Assembly: GCA_003988855.1 (NCBI GenBank)
Contig: QYAI01000220.1
Span: 1 to 51,845 of the forward strand
Direction: 5' to 3'
Source of the DNA: Arachnopeziza araneosa
Lineage: Eukaryota > Ascomycota > Leotiomycetes > Helotiales > Arachnopezizaceae
DNA length: 51,845 bases
Under the pieces are notes generated by a model, which saw nothing but the letters and a program-made list of their open reading frames with translations, made no database searches and had not been told where the DNA came from. Shown here one piece after another: positions 11,572 through 21,787 of the stretch. Both the position numbers and the translations under genes were made by a program. How positions within the stretch are numbered: position 1 is the stretch's first letter; each line of letters starts with the position of its first letter.

Positions 11572-12378
11572 TTATCTCATCCCTCTTGGTCCAGAAGGTA
11601 GTCCAGGACCTCGTCTCCCAGCACCCGGCCCGCTAGGTAGCCCCTGTGGTCTTCTCGCAGCACCAGTATCATATCCTCCATCGCCACCACTGAAGTCCGG
11701 CTCACTTTGAGCCCATGGACTGTTCGCAGCTATGTAAGGCCTCTCACTCCCTCCGCTGCTTTGACTAGAATAGCTGTCCATTCTCTCTTCTCCGCTTGCG
11801 GTCCTTCCCGTTCTCCCAGGTATAATTCCCCTTTTCAACTTATCCTTCGCACTCATATTTCCAGGCGGTGTCATACTCTGCTCCCTTCCCACCATCGTAG
11901 ATTGATAACTCCCCGCTCTCTGACTAGGTAATGGCCTGGACTCTACCGCCGGCTGAGCTTGTGGTGTTTGACTTCTCGTGAATGGATTCTGTCTCTGAGC
12001 CATTCCCCTCCCTGCTCTCAAGCTCTGTTCTTGCTGCACTGGAGCCTGGTCCCCACCTCCTCTATCCCACAAACTCGCCATCTTATTCCCGCCTCCAGCA
12101 GCACCACCTGTAGCAGCAGTGTTGTTCATGCCTCCGTATCTTGCACCCACATTGCTCGAATATATGGGCTGGACAACTGGTGGTGGAGGAGCTTTTGGAT
12201 CTGGAGGGAGCCAGCCTGGAAAGACCCGCCCTTTCTCTGTATAGTAAGCTCGCAGCACGCGGCAGAGGTGAGTATCATCTTCAGTATCGCCGTCGTTCTC
12301 GTTAGCAAGGAACTTGTTACTAAGGGTTGCCACGCGCGAAGTAGTAGAGGTGAGGATCGAGGAGAAGTAGGAGGCCAT
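11572..12378 (-). CDS. MSO1-like Sec1-binding protein
   Basis: Single-exon 268-residue protein. Residues 4-60 match the Mso1 N-terminal Sec1-binding domain: SSILTSTTSRVATLSNKFL, DGDTEDDTHLCRVLRAYY and GWLPPD. In yeast, Mso1 binds the SM protein Sec1 and helps dock exocytic vesicles at the plasma membrane through the SNARE complex. The rest is low-complexity: Pro/Gly/Gln/Ser-rich, with a basic segment SAKDKLKRGIIPGRTGR and a C-terminal repeat of PSGPGAGRRGPGLPSGPRG. This is typical of filamentous fungal homologues, which are longer than the yeast protein. The ATG at 12378 is followed at once by the domain. The gene lies about 460 bases downstream of MAK16 on the same strand. It works in the same general pathway as SEC22 at 21 kb, but I see no functional link. 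Confidence 0.87.
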   Translation of the reverse strand: MASYFSSILTSTTSRVATLSNKFLANENDGDTEDDTHLCRVLRAYYTEKGRVFPGWLPPDPKAPPPPVVQPIYSSNVGARYGGMNNTAATGGAAGGGNKMASLWDRGGGDQAPVQQEQSLRAGRGMAQRQNPFTRSQTPQAQPAVESRPLPSQRAGSYQSTMVGREQSMTPPGNMSAKDKLKRGIIPGRTGRTASGEERMDSYSSQSSGGSERPYIAANSPWAQSEPDFSGGDGGYDTGAARRPQGLPSGPGAGRRGPGLPSGPRGMR

Positions 12379-12835
12379 TGTGCCCCCCGCGACGGTCGTG
12401 AGCTTGCTCGGGCGTTGTTTTGATGGGATGGTTGGAGCGTGAATAAGAAGAGAAGAGGGGGAGAGGTTCGCTCTAATTATGTCACAACGAGGTTAGAGGT
12501 AAAGGGAGCCAAGTTCATGCGTTTGTGGGTTTTGGTTGCTGAGGTTGAAACATGTTTCGTGAATGAGTAGCCTTGACACTGACTGCCTGACCCCACCTGT
12601 GGCTCGGGAGACAGCCGCTGCACCATCGGAGCAGGACCAAAAGGAAAGAATCTCCATGAACCCAAAAATATCACAAAATCACGATAAATTCATTATCGCA
12701 GTTATGATTTAAACTACTCTGACTTGCTCTGCTTTACATTGTAAGAGTGAGCAAGCTATCTTAACCCAGAGAGCGATTTTAGAAAATAAGTACAAAAGAA
12801 GCCCACCCCCAACGCCTTGGAAGATGTCACGAATA
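12379..12835. other. intergenic between MAK16 and the MSO1-like gene
   Basis: 457 bases holding the MAK16 3' end and the MSO1-like promoter. No further gene is seen. Confidence 0.5.
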
Positions 12836-13862
12836 TCAATTCGATGCCAATTGTCGCTGTGGCGCCTCCCGCTCTTCTTCAAACTCGATCTCCATTCTCG
12901 GAAACTTCGAAGGTTTGGATTTTGGTGCGGGTCCTCTCTTTCGCTTCCCAGCAGGAATCGCTTTCTTCGACTCGTCGTCATCACTGCTCTCACTCTCGCT
13001 ATCATCCTCCTCATCTCCAGTGGCATCTTCTCCTTCACTTCCAAGCCAGTCTTCTAGATCTCCTAGATCCTCTTCATCCTCACCAAGATCACTAACGTAC
13101 TCCACATCACCTACACCTTCTTCATTCTCATACTCTTCCTCGTTTTCCTCTTCTAATTCCTCTTCTTCAACACCCTCATCCAAATCCTCGTCTCTAGTTC
13201 CCTCTCCATCCCTCTCGAGACCTTTAAGAACCTTCTTCCAGATGGCTTCACTGACGTTCAACGGCTGGTCGCCATAAGCACCACTTCTCAGTCTCTCAAT
13301 AAGTTCTCTCTCAATAGCTCGCTCCACCTTCGCTGCAGCTTCTGCCTTTCTCTCTCTCGTCTCTTCTCTCCTCCTCACCTTGGGTGCCATCTTTGGCACT
13401 AGTTTTTCTCCCAATCTCTCATCTTCTTTTGCAATTCTGCGCATCCTAATTCCCACCTGTGTCAACCGTGTCAATCTCTGCTTGCACTTATGAGTCAGAA
13501 ACTTCGGCCAGTAAATCAACCGCTCATCAACCTGCGCTAAAGCCTTGGCATAATTCTGAGATAATTTAATGCGCTCCCAAAGTTTCGCAGGTGTGTGGGC
13601 TCGCTCAATCGTCTTCATGTAGAGGTAGAGGGTTCCTGTATCTGGGTTTGCGCGCACAGTGGCATAGCGGCTATTGGCAAGCGGGCAGGATTGCCGATTG
13701 CAAAGACCAGTGACGTTGTATTCATTGCGGCAGAAGTTTTTCTCTTTCGTAGTCCTAGGGATATTAGTTACAGGAAGGTAAAGCTCAGGTGCTGACCTAC
13801 TTGAGCTTGAAGGCGCAGAACTGTTGGTTAATAACCTGCCAGACAATCTCGTCCGAAGACAT
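12836..13862 (-). CDS. MAK16: MAK16, 60S ribosome biogenesis factor
   Basis: Nucleolar protein needed for 66S pre-ribosome assembly and 25S/5.8S rRNA maturation. Predicted 326 residues from exons 13862-13801 and 13754-12836. The 46-nt intron 13755-13800 has donor GTAGGT and acceptor CCTAG. The first exon encodes MSSDEIVWQVINQQFCAFKL, which joins TTKEKNFCRNEYNVTGLCN and QSCPLANSRYATV, the hallmark Cys-bearing Mak16 N-terminus. This is followed by the conserved YMKTIERAHTPAKLWERI. Residues from about 190 on are highly acidic (long Glu/Asp runs), then a basic nuclear-localisation-like stretch KRKRGPAPKSKPSK, and the typical C-terminal EIEFEEEREAPQRQ. Early intron placement and length fit the family. 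The gene is intact. Confidence 0.97.
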
Positions 13863-14392
13863 GATGTGATTAGCAAGAAGGATAGATTAAGAGGTGGCTG
13901 CCAAGAAGTTCGAGGTTATCTCGTTCGCAACTAATTGTGTTCTCTTGTGAGAGTTGAACGCCGCCGCACACTGAGAATTGGCATCGAACTTTTTTCAGGC
14001 GAGAATGGCAGAATCAATGGCGGTGTCTCACGTGATTCTCATAATATCAATATCCTGAAATTCAAGGTTCCCCACTATCTCTCTCGTTTTACAATGTATT
14101 TGAGGTATTTATCAGAGCTAATGGGGCATGGTCCTATGATTTTGGTAGCAATAATTCAACGAATAAATTCTTCCAAGTGCAATCACTCATCTCAGCCGCA
14201 CCATCTCCTAAGTTTACAGCCAATCACATCCAGGATTGTGCTGACTGCAGCAGCTGAACTTCAATTTATTCACTAGAGCAGGCGCACATTGAGATAAAGC
14301 TGTTCTTCCAGAACACCAAAAACCTTACTTAGCAACAAAATCATCAAGGTTCCTACATAATCATTGTTCACCACCTACCAACTTCCACAGCC
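13863..14392. other. intergenic between divergent MAK16 and the cysteine-rich gene
   Basis: About 530 bases. MAK16 runs left and the next gene runs right, so it carries both promoters. No further gene is recognisable; an open stretch at 13935-14276 lacks protein-like content. Confidence 0.5.
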
Positions 14393-14804
14393 ATGAATCA
14401 ACCACAAGATATGGAGACCAACAAGAGTGGTCCACCCCCAGCTTACGAGTCCACACAACCATTCTTGAAAACAGCGCCTATGGTTGCAGATACGAAAGCT
14501 GTCCAGAATGAGCAAGCTGATGAATCTGTAAACCCCCTTTCAGCTTGATGATTTCGAGTGTTGAGAAGAGCAGGAAATGTTCTTCTTCGACTCCTGAGAT
14601 TGGCGTTTAGACTTTGACCTTCATTTCAACAAGAGCTTTTCTTTGTTTTGATCAGTGGCCCAGACTTGGAACATGCTGATTGGTGTTATTCACTAGATGA
14701 CCGAAAATTCTCAACATCTAGCACAGAGACAGAGTTCGAGCTCGCCCGAGGGAAAGGATAGTTGCTGTTACTGTTATTGCATGTGCAATTGTTGTTCAGC
14801 TTAG
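14393..14804 (+). CDS. small cysteine-rich C-tail protein with a PPxY motif
   Basis: Predicted 80 residues from exons 14393-14527 and 14697-14804. The intron 14528-14696 has donor GTAAAC and acceptor TTCACTAG, phase 0. The N-terminal half is polar and has GPPPAYES, a PPxY motif of the kind bound by WW domains of Rsp5/Nedd4 ubiquitin ligases. The C-terminus is DSCCYCYCMCNCCSA, with eight cysteines in thirteen residues. Such tails occur in CYSTM-like and other small membrane-associated fungal proteins and can be palmitoylated. The unspliced frame would stop at 14549 after 51 residues and lose the Cys tail, so the spliced form is preferred. The model rests on frame and motif only; I know no exact family. 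Confidence 0.6.
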
Positions 14805-15153
14805 GACAGGCTTGCTATTCGGACTGCACCTATCGAGATGCTCTCGATCTCCTTATGATCTTGGGAACGATAACCAACCATAATACATTCTAAGCTTTCC
14901 AGTGCTCCATCCCATAAAGTATCTCATTTCAGTGATAAAATCCTTTTCAGGACGGCTTCCTGAAACCCAATGCAATTAAATCCGTTGAAATCTTACCACC
15001 GCTTTTGCTGTGACAAGGCGCAGGGTGCGGGGATAAGGTGAAGCTACTATTGGTCAGCTTGTTTCGTGCGGCCGCACTCAAATGTCCGCTCTCCTCGATC
15101 GCATTCAGACAATTTCCAAGCTTTCAAGATCTTACATCATTCAACAAACACTC
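14805..15153. other. intergenic, promoter side of the Zn2Cys6 gene
   Basis: About 350 bases between the cysteine-rich gene and the regulator gene. An in-frame upstream ATG at 15082 would extend the regulator by 24 residues. Nothing else is recognised. Confidence 0.5.
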
Positions 15154-17586
15154 ATGTCGGAGACTAACGTTCCACCTCGAAAACGCCGTCGCGCTGCTCT
15201 GTCTTGCGTTGAGTGTAGACGCCGCAAAATCAAATGCGATCGTCTTTTGCCTTGTACGCATTGCGTGCAGGTCAATTTCCCAAGATGCATATATCCAGAG
15301 ACTCATGCTGTTCTTAATCATCGCGCAGCTAACAAATTCTCTTCAACTTCAATTTCAGTTCGTGATCAGATTGAAGACCCAGTAGCTTCGCCATTAACCT
15401 CATCAATCTCCTTAACCCAGTCCTCAGTTTCTGACTCGAGTCCCCCAAATACCTCGAATACAAAAACCAGCTCCATTTCCGGAAGACGGTCACTAGATTC
15501 AACTTCTGCCTTCACTAGGAATGAGATTCTAAGTGAGCAAAACTTTCAAGCTCTCGCCAATCGAGGCAAGCAGCCTCTAGAGCCACTACCGCCTACTCCA
15601 TTGTCAAACAACAGTCACATTGATGCAGCCATGTCAATATTAGGAATCAATTTGTCCTCTTTTGAAGATAACATGCTGCAAGTAGGTGGTAATCACAGCG
15701 CACCATCAACTCAATTCTCAGGGGTAACCAATTCGGAAAGGATCCTAAGAAAGAGGCTTAACACTGAAAGGACCCATTTCTTTGGGCGGAGTCACTGGAT
15801 GAATACTTTCAATGAAGTATGTCATCCTAGAATACACAAGCTTTAGATTAATCCCATAAAGTTCACTCATAGATGCAGATTCAGCGATAAGAATGGGAAT
15901 CTTATCACTGGTATGGAATCTCACGAAGTTCAGGAGATTCTTCAGGAATGCCGGAGAGTGATCAAAGCAGCAAAGACAAAACGGCTATTATTCAGTTCCG
16001 CGACTAAACTCAAAGACCAAATTCCACCACGAGAGATAGCCGATATACTCATCGATCTTTATTTTCGTACCCATGAATCCACATTTAGGATCCTTCATAT
16101 TCCTTCATTCGAGAAAGAATATAATAATTACTGGGTTGAGCCTGAAAGTGCAACTGCTACTTTGATTGCCACAATGTTACTTGTCATGGCCATCGGAACA
16201 TGTTTCTATCAAGGATCCAAGGAGGACGAGCTACGTAGCCAGGCAAGAGAATGGGTTCAACTTGTTCAGTCTTGGGCAGCGATACCCACCGATGGGAGGC
16301 AGCTCAGTATACCTTGGATCCAAGTATACTGCCTCCTTCTCCTTACTCAACAAATTAACTATCTCCGTATAAACCTGGTCTGGATTTCTTCAGGAACTCT
16401 TCTTCGAATAGCTTTCTCAATGGGTCTCCATCGAGATCCCAAACACTTTCCAAAACTGACCATGTTCTTAGGAGAGATTCGTCGGCGAATTTGGGCCACG
16501 GTACTCGAAATAGTGATCCAGGCGTCTATGGATGTTGGAATGCCAGCTTTAGTCACATCAAATAATTTCGATACTGAACCGCCATCCAATTTCGATGATT
16601 GGGACATATTACCGAACATGACAACATTACCCATTCCGCAATCTAGCAGCTTGTACACCAGAACATCCATCCAAATAATGCTTTCTAAATCTTTACGGAC
16701 CCGACTTGAGGCTGTGGAATTCATCAATGGGTTTCATCTAGAAGTTTCATATGATGAGGTCCTTCGTTTCAGCCAAGTTATCACCAAAGCCTGTCATGAT
16801 GCCGATCGGCTCATACAATCATATCCAGCTCACCTCCCTCAGCCGACAGCACTTCAAAGTAACCTCGTAGATATTCTACTACGTCGATTTCTTCTCGAAA
16901 TTCACCGGCTTTTCTTTCTACAATCGCAAACCGATCATCGGTACTATTACTCTAGGAAAATTAGCCTGGAGACGGCACTCATAATCTTCTCCTATTCAGG
17001 AATTAAAGGACTATCAACAAGAGACGAATTGCACAAGATAGATGACTATGCGCGATTGAAAGTTATGGGAGATGGATTTATCAAACCCATTCTCTTTCAC
17101 GCAATCACCATTGTAGTGGTAGAGCTTATGCTTCAACTCGAAGAAGATATCGCTTCTGGCCTAGTGCCTTCGACTCAAACCAAGGCTTCTAGAGAGCCGC
17201 TGTACCGTTCCCTTAAAGACATGGTTGAACTCACAACTGAGAGGGTTAAGATGGGTGAAAATAACGCCGTTGGTTCAGTGTTTTTAGCTGCTGCATCTGC
17301 TCTGATCAACGCAATTTCTGAAGCCCGATCTCCTGAACAAGTAGTTCCTGAGGCTGCAAAGAAGAAGGCGATGGAGTGTCTAGAGATACTGAGAGCTAGA
17401 TTAAACCCCGCTCCCTGTCAATCTGGACTTGGGTTTCAAATCTCAGCTCAAAATAGTGCACAAGTCGGAGGGAGTGGTTTACCTGATTTCGAGTTCGGTT
17501 TACCAATGTCGGATGCGGATATGAATTTCGGGATGGATGAGAACTGGGATCTTGAAATAGCGGACTCTTGGCTTTTCACAGATTGA
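15154..17586 (+). CDS. Zn2Cys6 fungal transcription factor
   Basis: Nuclear binuclear-zinc-cluster regulator of about 795 residues (819 if the in-frame ATG at 15082 is used). The cluster begins CVECRRRKIKCDRLLPCTHC and has C-x2-C-x6-C-x5-C-x2-C-x7-C spacing. It is preceded by the basic PRKRRRAALS. The second exon carries the fungal-specific transcription factor domain: EIADILIDLYFRTHESTFRI, LHIPSFEKEYNNYW and SMGLHRDPKHFPKLTMFLGE, followed by IRRRIWATVLEI. The C-terminus is acidic and aromatic (MDENWDLEIADSWLF), a possible activation region. The intron starts at 15817 (GTATGT). The acceptor is best placed at 15861 (CATAAAG), which keeps FSDKNGNLITGMESHE in frame, but this AAG acceptor is not strong and should be tested. 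Targets are unknown; its neighbours do not form an obvious pathway. Confidence 0.92.
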
Positions 17587-18132
17587 GGTTTCAATTGAGC
17601 TCTACGCGTTTACGCTTTCGAATTTCTGTAATAGAATCACAAGGTTTCAAACGTGGTGGCCTCGGCTACTCTCACCGTAAGCGAACAAAATATCAACAAA
17701 CGCCCCAAAAATAATTTGATGAAAAATCAAAAACCAACAAAAATCAAATAGGATTATAAAATAAGAGAATACAGAAATGCAAAGCAAAAAAAGGTTCAGT
17801 CGCTCCTGTGACCCAAGCGCGCAAACTATCTTGGAGGAGGGACTTAGTCCTTCAACCACCCTCATCTTGTCTGTATACTTAGAATAGAACTTGCGCAGTT
17901 GTAACAAGATAGGGAGATTTGATGATTTGTGGGCAGTTGACCGAAATTGGCTTATTTAATTATTTAGCGTAGATAGAGGGAGGGCGCGTTCTGTTAGCGA
18001 TGTCGCGTTGCTCCTCGATTATTCCAGGACCGTGAATGTTTCGTTCTATCTCTAAGCTTCCTTCTTCAACCAGTGATGCTCTTGGTAAGTCTTTGAAAAC
18101 AATCTTACCAAACACGTTTTATTTTCTCTTTT
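17587..18132. other. intergenic, nothing firm
   Basis: About 550 bases after the regulator stop codon. It contains an A-rich stretch near 17690-17760 and no coding frame of note. Confidence 0.5.
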
Positions 18133-18182
18133 GCCCAAGTGGCTGAAAGGTTGTTGATTTTAACCACTTTCATTGCTTGGGC
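18133..18182. repeat. nested inverted repeat (hairpin-forming)
   Basis: A perfect 7-bp outer stem GCCCAAG (18133-18139) / CTTGGGC (18176-18182) encloses an inner stem GAAAGGTT / AACC-ac-TTTC around the loop GTTGATTTT. About 15 base pairs in all with small bulges. It directly precedes the 17-bp minisatellite. Confidence 0.7.
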
Positions 18183-18203
18183 TACCCATCGAGCTTCTAC
18201 TCC

Positions 18204-18365
18204 AACTTCAACACGACTCCAACTTCAACACGACTCCAACTTCAACACGACTCCAACTTCAACACGACTCCAACTTCAACACGACTCCAACGACTCCAAC
18301 TTCAACACGACTCCAACTTCAACACGACTCCAACTTCAACACGACTCCAACTTCAACACGACTCC
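18204..18365. repeat. 17-bp minisatellite, nine full units plus one short unit
   Basis: The unit is AACTTCAACACGACTCC. Full copies run at 18204-18288 (five) and 18298-18365 (four), separated by a 9-bp truncated unit AACGACTCC at 18289-18297. The copies are identical, implying recent expansion or homogenisation. Because 17 is not a multiple of three, each forward frame reads the same 17-residue cycle in a different phase. The unit has no stop in any of the three, so long open frames appear in all three forward frames (for example 18139-18594). I do not annotate a protein here, since triple openness is a by-product of the repeat. Confidence 0.97.
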
Positions 18366-18443
18366 ACCACTATACTTCCAATCCCACTCCACATTCAACA
18401 CCACTCCACCACTATACTTCCAATCCCACTCCACATTCAACAC
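18366..18443. repeat. 42-bp direct repeat, nearly two copies
   Basis: A 42-bp unit starting ACCACTATACTTCC (18366-18407) is followed by a second copy covering its first 36 bases (18408-18443). It abuts the 17-bp array and shares ACTCC and TTCAACAC words with it, so the two probably arose from related slippage. Confidence 0.9.
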
Positions 18444-19050
18444 TACATTACCTTCAACACCATTCCAGCCTCAATACTACTCCGAAACACCTTCAACATA
18501 TCTTCCTCAGCTTGAAGCTAATTTCTCCCTTAACTCGAGATTAGGTATGGTTTTCTTGCTTTACTCTCTTGATCTTCTTGAAAATGGAGTCTGATTTTAT
18601 CTCGTCTTCAAAATAAAGCTTTCAGCTTTATCCATCCACATTTCGAACCATACTACTATTCAGTCACCTTGTCGCAGACCAAACATAAACTCTCTACCTT
18701 CTCGGTCTCGCACATATTGACCAGCTGCCTCTACTTTGCTTCATCAAGCTACCTATTTTCCAGATTGATCTTCTTGGGGCCATACTGGAGCATCCCCATC
18801 ACTCTGGGCATCGATATAATCACCCTCTAAGCTAAGAACTAATTACTTCCGTCAAAATTCGAACTCCATCAGAGAACTCTGACAGGATCGAACCTCACTT
18901 ACTCTGGCATTATTCGAGATTCTTTGAATCTGCTTCGATAAACTCGACAAACTCACCATTCATACCCGTCCTTGAACCGAATTTATCATGTCGCAAACAT
19001 CTAGCAGTTCGGCACTGAACCTCTAATCATCTTCGTTATCAGCAAACAAC
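18444..19050 (+). promoter_or_regulatory. upstream region of the 2EXR gene with a short upstream ORF
   Basis: About 600 bases without a gene. A 12-codon upstream ORF (ATG at 18988, stop ending at 19026; MSQTSSSSALNL) lies 24 bases before the ATG of the 2EXR gene. If it is in the transcript it could reduce translation of the main frame. No other motif is recognised. Confidence 0.35.
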
Positions 19051-19770
19051 ATGATCTCAGTCGATGCCTCTTCTGCAGTTGAAAAAAGCTCTACGGTTAC
19101 ACAGCCAGGAATTGGATTACAAGCTGTGGTCCCAAAGAGCAAAATGCTGGACGAGTTTACTCTTTTCCCGGAATTAGCGATTGAGTTGAGAAGAATGATT
19201 TGGACGGCCATCTGCTTCATTCCGCGAGTCATTCATGTTCAGACAGGCCACAGGTATAATTCCGTAGTGACAACTAGGAATTAAAGATTTTTCTACTTTT
19301 GTCATGCGCGATTCCCCACCATCTTACATGTCTCACGCGAAGCTCGCAGAGTTGGTTTGGAGCACTACGAGCTCGGCTTCGCTTATTCGTTCGCGGTAAA
19401 TGAAATGAAAACCCCATATTCCGAGGAAAACCCAAGGGTATATATCAATTGGAAATGTGACATCATCTGCCTCCCCAGTACGGTGCATCGGTGCGAGAAA
19501 GAGATCGATGTATTGTGGGAAAAGCTCACTCACCATTCCCCCTTGCCTTGCCTGGCTATTGAGAGTAATAACTTGGATCACTGGGGTCGGGCTGATATCA
19601 CTCGCAAGTTTCGAAGCAGCCCGGTTTGGGAAGCAAAGGAGATTATTTTCTACCAGCTTCTAGTCCTCTACCAGAACGTGTTGGCCACTAACTTTAAATT
19701 TTTCGTTGAGTTCGACCAGGTTCAAGAGCATAAAACTCTAGACATTGCTAGGGAATTTGTTAGAAGTTAA
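19051..19770 (+). pseudogene. 2EXR-domain protein with an in-frame stop
   Basis: 2EXR proteins are common in Helotiales and have no established function. The block FTLFPELAIELRRMIWTA, then RVIHVQTGH, is the 2EXR start. Later TILHVSREARRVGLEHYEL, PRVYINWKCDIICLPS and a C-terminal ATNFKFFVEFDQ follow in the same frame. A TAA at 19282-19284 interrupts the two halves. A CAA-to-TAA change would explain it. Alternatively a very short intron, 19254-19286 (33 nt, GTATAA...TTAAAG), would remove the stop and join VQTGH directly to RFFYFCHARFPT in frame. That length is at or below the usual fungal minimum, so I favour a nonsense mutation. Full read-through length is 239 codons. Confidence 0.6.
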
Positions 19771-20699
19771 TCGCTGGGGCTACAGATACAAAGCTACGGC
19801 CGTAAAAGAAGTGGGTTAGGATTGAATTTGAGTGTGCCCAAAGCTCAGAAGACGCGTGAGAATGAAAGAGGCATCGTAGGATCGGTAGGTAGTGGATTAC
19901 ATTGACAGCAGATTCTCAAAAGAAAATCCGAAGTCAGAAAGGAAATCAAGAGGCGCTGAAAAAATTCCGGTAATACAGCCAAAACGGCAGCCATCTCCTC
20001 TCCGGAAAAAATCAAAATTCAACCAGCTTTCACAGCACTGGCACACCCTTTCCTTCATCTTACGGCATCGGAATAGGCAGGTTACGAACACAGTTGAACC
20101 TGAAGAAATACATCACACGCAGCTAAACTCCAGAATTCTCATTCTGCATTCCAAATAACGAGATCCAAGACTCATTCTACAACCTAGAAATATCTTATTC
20201 AAAAATCATACTCAGACATCTAGAAGCCTATTCGTCCTCGACACTCAAATTTATGCACTTTCCACTGCAATGGGTCTCCTGTAAAACAAAGCTCAAAGCA
20301 AGAATCGCCAAAATTCTTCAGCTGACACTGGACCTTGAAGAAATTTCGTGCAGAGCGAGAGCAGAGATGAGTGTTAGACTCAAGGAGGGATTATTTTTGA
20401 TTGGATATATTTAGGTGGAAACTTAACCTTACAGTCAACGGTTTAGAGATACGTCTAGCTGGAATAGTGTACATAAACAAGCTTCCAGACAGGATGTAAG
20501 GCTACCTAGCTGCACCATAAAGACACCTTTTCATAACTCAACTAATTTCTTACCATGTGATGGACGACTTATATTGTTCTATTGACTCGTCTCAGTATTG
20601 CATGCTAAGCCATAATATAATTACCATTCGTATCCCATCTATTCTCATATTCAGTCTTATCATCATACAGTCCTCCACCCCCTCTTAGTATCCATGTGT
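19771..20699. other. intergenic, no gene seen
   Basis: About 930 bases between the 2EXR gene and the SEC22 3' end. An 88-codon open stretch (19892-20158) is basic and lacks an ATG start or any domain. Nothing is supported. Confidence 0.5.
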
Positions 20700-21787
20700 T
20701 TATCCACTGAAGAACCTCCACCACAGAAATATCACGATGAATAACCCGAGTCCAACCAATGGCCCATACTGCTTTAGCAACAAGTCCCAATTTATCCTCA
20801 CCGCTGCCTTCCTGTACTTCTTACTATCCTCTCTCAATCGACTGCTCACCTCGCCCATCCGTTCTAGACTGTCTCCTCGATAGAGTAAATCTTCGATATT
20901 CTTTGTCATAACTTTTGTAACATCTCGCAGCTCATCGTTAAGCTTGTCGAGATTTTGTGTGGCTCGTGTGTCAGAGTAAGTTGCCTTTGTGCGATTAATG
21001 AAGGTATCAAACTCCATAAAGGCGTAGGGTCGGAGAGAAGGGGAGTGAATCTGTTGTAGTTGGTATGTGGTGCTAAATTCTTGGGAAAGGTCGGAGAGGT
21101 AGGTAAAGGCTAGTTTGCGGGGGTAGGAGCGCTCGGAAATGCAGAGGTAGATGATGTCTTGGGAGATGAGGTAGCTAAGAGACAATCAGCGGAAGCTTTG
21201 AAAGACTGTGGTCAGCAGCGGCAAGGCTGCAGATGGTGAAGATGGTAAGAAGTGATAGAATGAGCCAGTTCAAAAGGTATTGTTAGCCTTGGGTAGAGCA
21301 AAGAGAACTTGCTAGGCTTATGGAACTCGAGAGAGGTTCTGCTGCCAAGCGGCGGAGCACTCAAGAATCTCTTGGGCGCTCCTGCGGTAGAAAAGTCTCT
21401 GCGATATTGCAGAAGCTGTACCGTCTTCTTGCACAGTTGTCGATCACCATATCCACCGTAGCCAAAGCATTTCTCAATCCTTGTACGGAGACCAGACTTA
21501 CTGTAATGTATATGCACCAGACTCAATACTGGCTTGTTGTTCTGAGTTTCGGTTCAACCTTCGTAGTATCATCTTGATCTGCGATTTGATCTCTGAAAGG
21601 GAGGATTCAGTCTGTCAATTGACCCATCAGTCATGGCCCGGGAGTAGGGAAGGAGAGCTTCGGACCTGCTCATCATCGACTGATGCACATAGCATGAGGC
21701 CTACAAGATGGGTTAGTTGCATATTCCCCAACTGAGTATATCCGTCAACATACCATCTAGCCTAGCTATTTGCGTGGACTTGATCAT
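20700..21787 (-). CDS. SEC22: SEC22, ER-Golgi R-SNARE
   Basis: Vesicle SNARE for transport between ER and Golgi. Four exons: 21787-21754, 21700-21666, 21611-21502 and 21174-20700, giving 217 residues (the family usually has about 215). The introns are 53, 54 and 327 nt. The second has the weak donor GTCCGA; the third has GTAAGT. The longin domain starts MIKSTQIARLDGLMLCASVD, continues SEIKSQIKMILRRLNRNSEQ and YLISQDIIYLCISERSYPRK. The R-SNARE helix runs ATQNLDKLNDELRDVTKVM to LLYRGDSLERM, with the zero-layer Arg in LLYRG. A C-terminal membrane anchor (GPLVGLGLFIVIFLWWRFF) follows. Intact and conserved. It is divergent from the gene at 22663. Confidence 0.96.

Noticed and set aside
12915..13277. 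Plus-strand Ser-rich open frame
   Set aside because: It is the antisense of the acidic Glu/Asp-rich part of MAK16.
18139..18594. Three overlapping long forward open frames
   Set aside because: They result from the stop-free 17-bp repeat; no start context, domain or splice support was found.
21754..21787. Suspected one-base deletion in the first exon of SEC22
   Set aside because: Rechecking positions against neighbouring frames showed that the exon reads MIKSTQIARLD in frame; the gene is intact.
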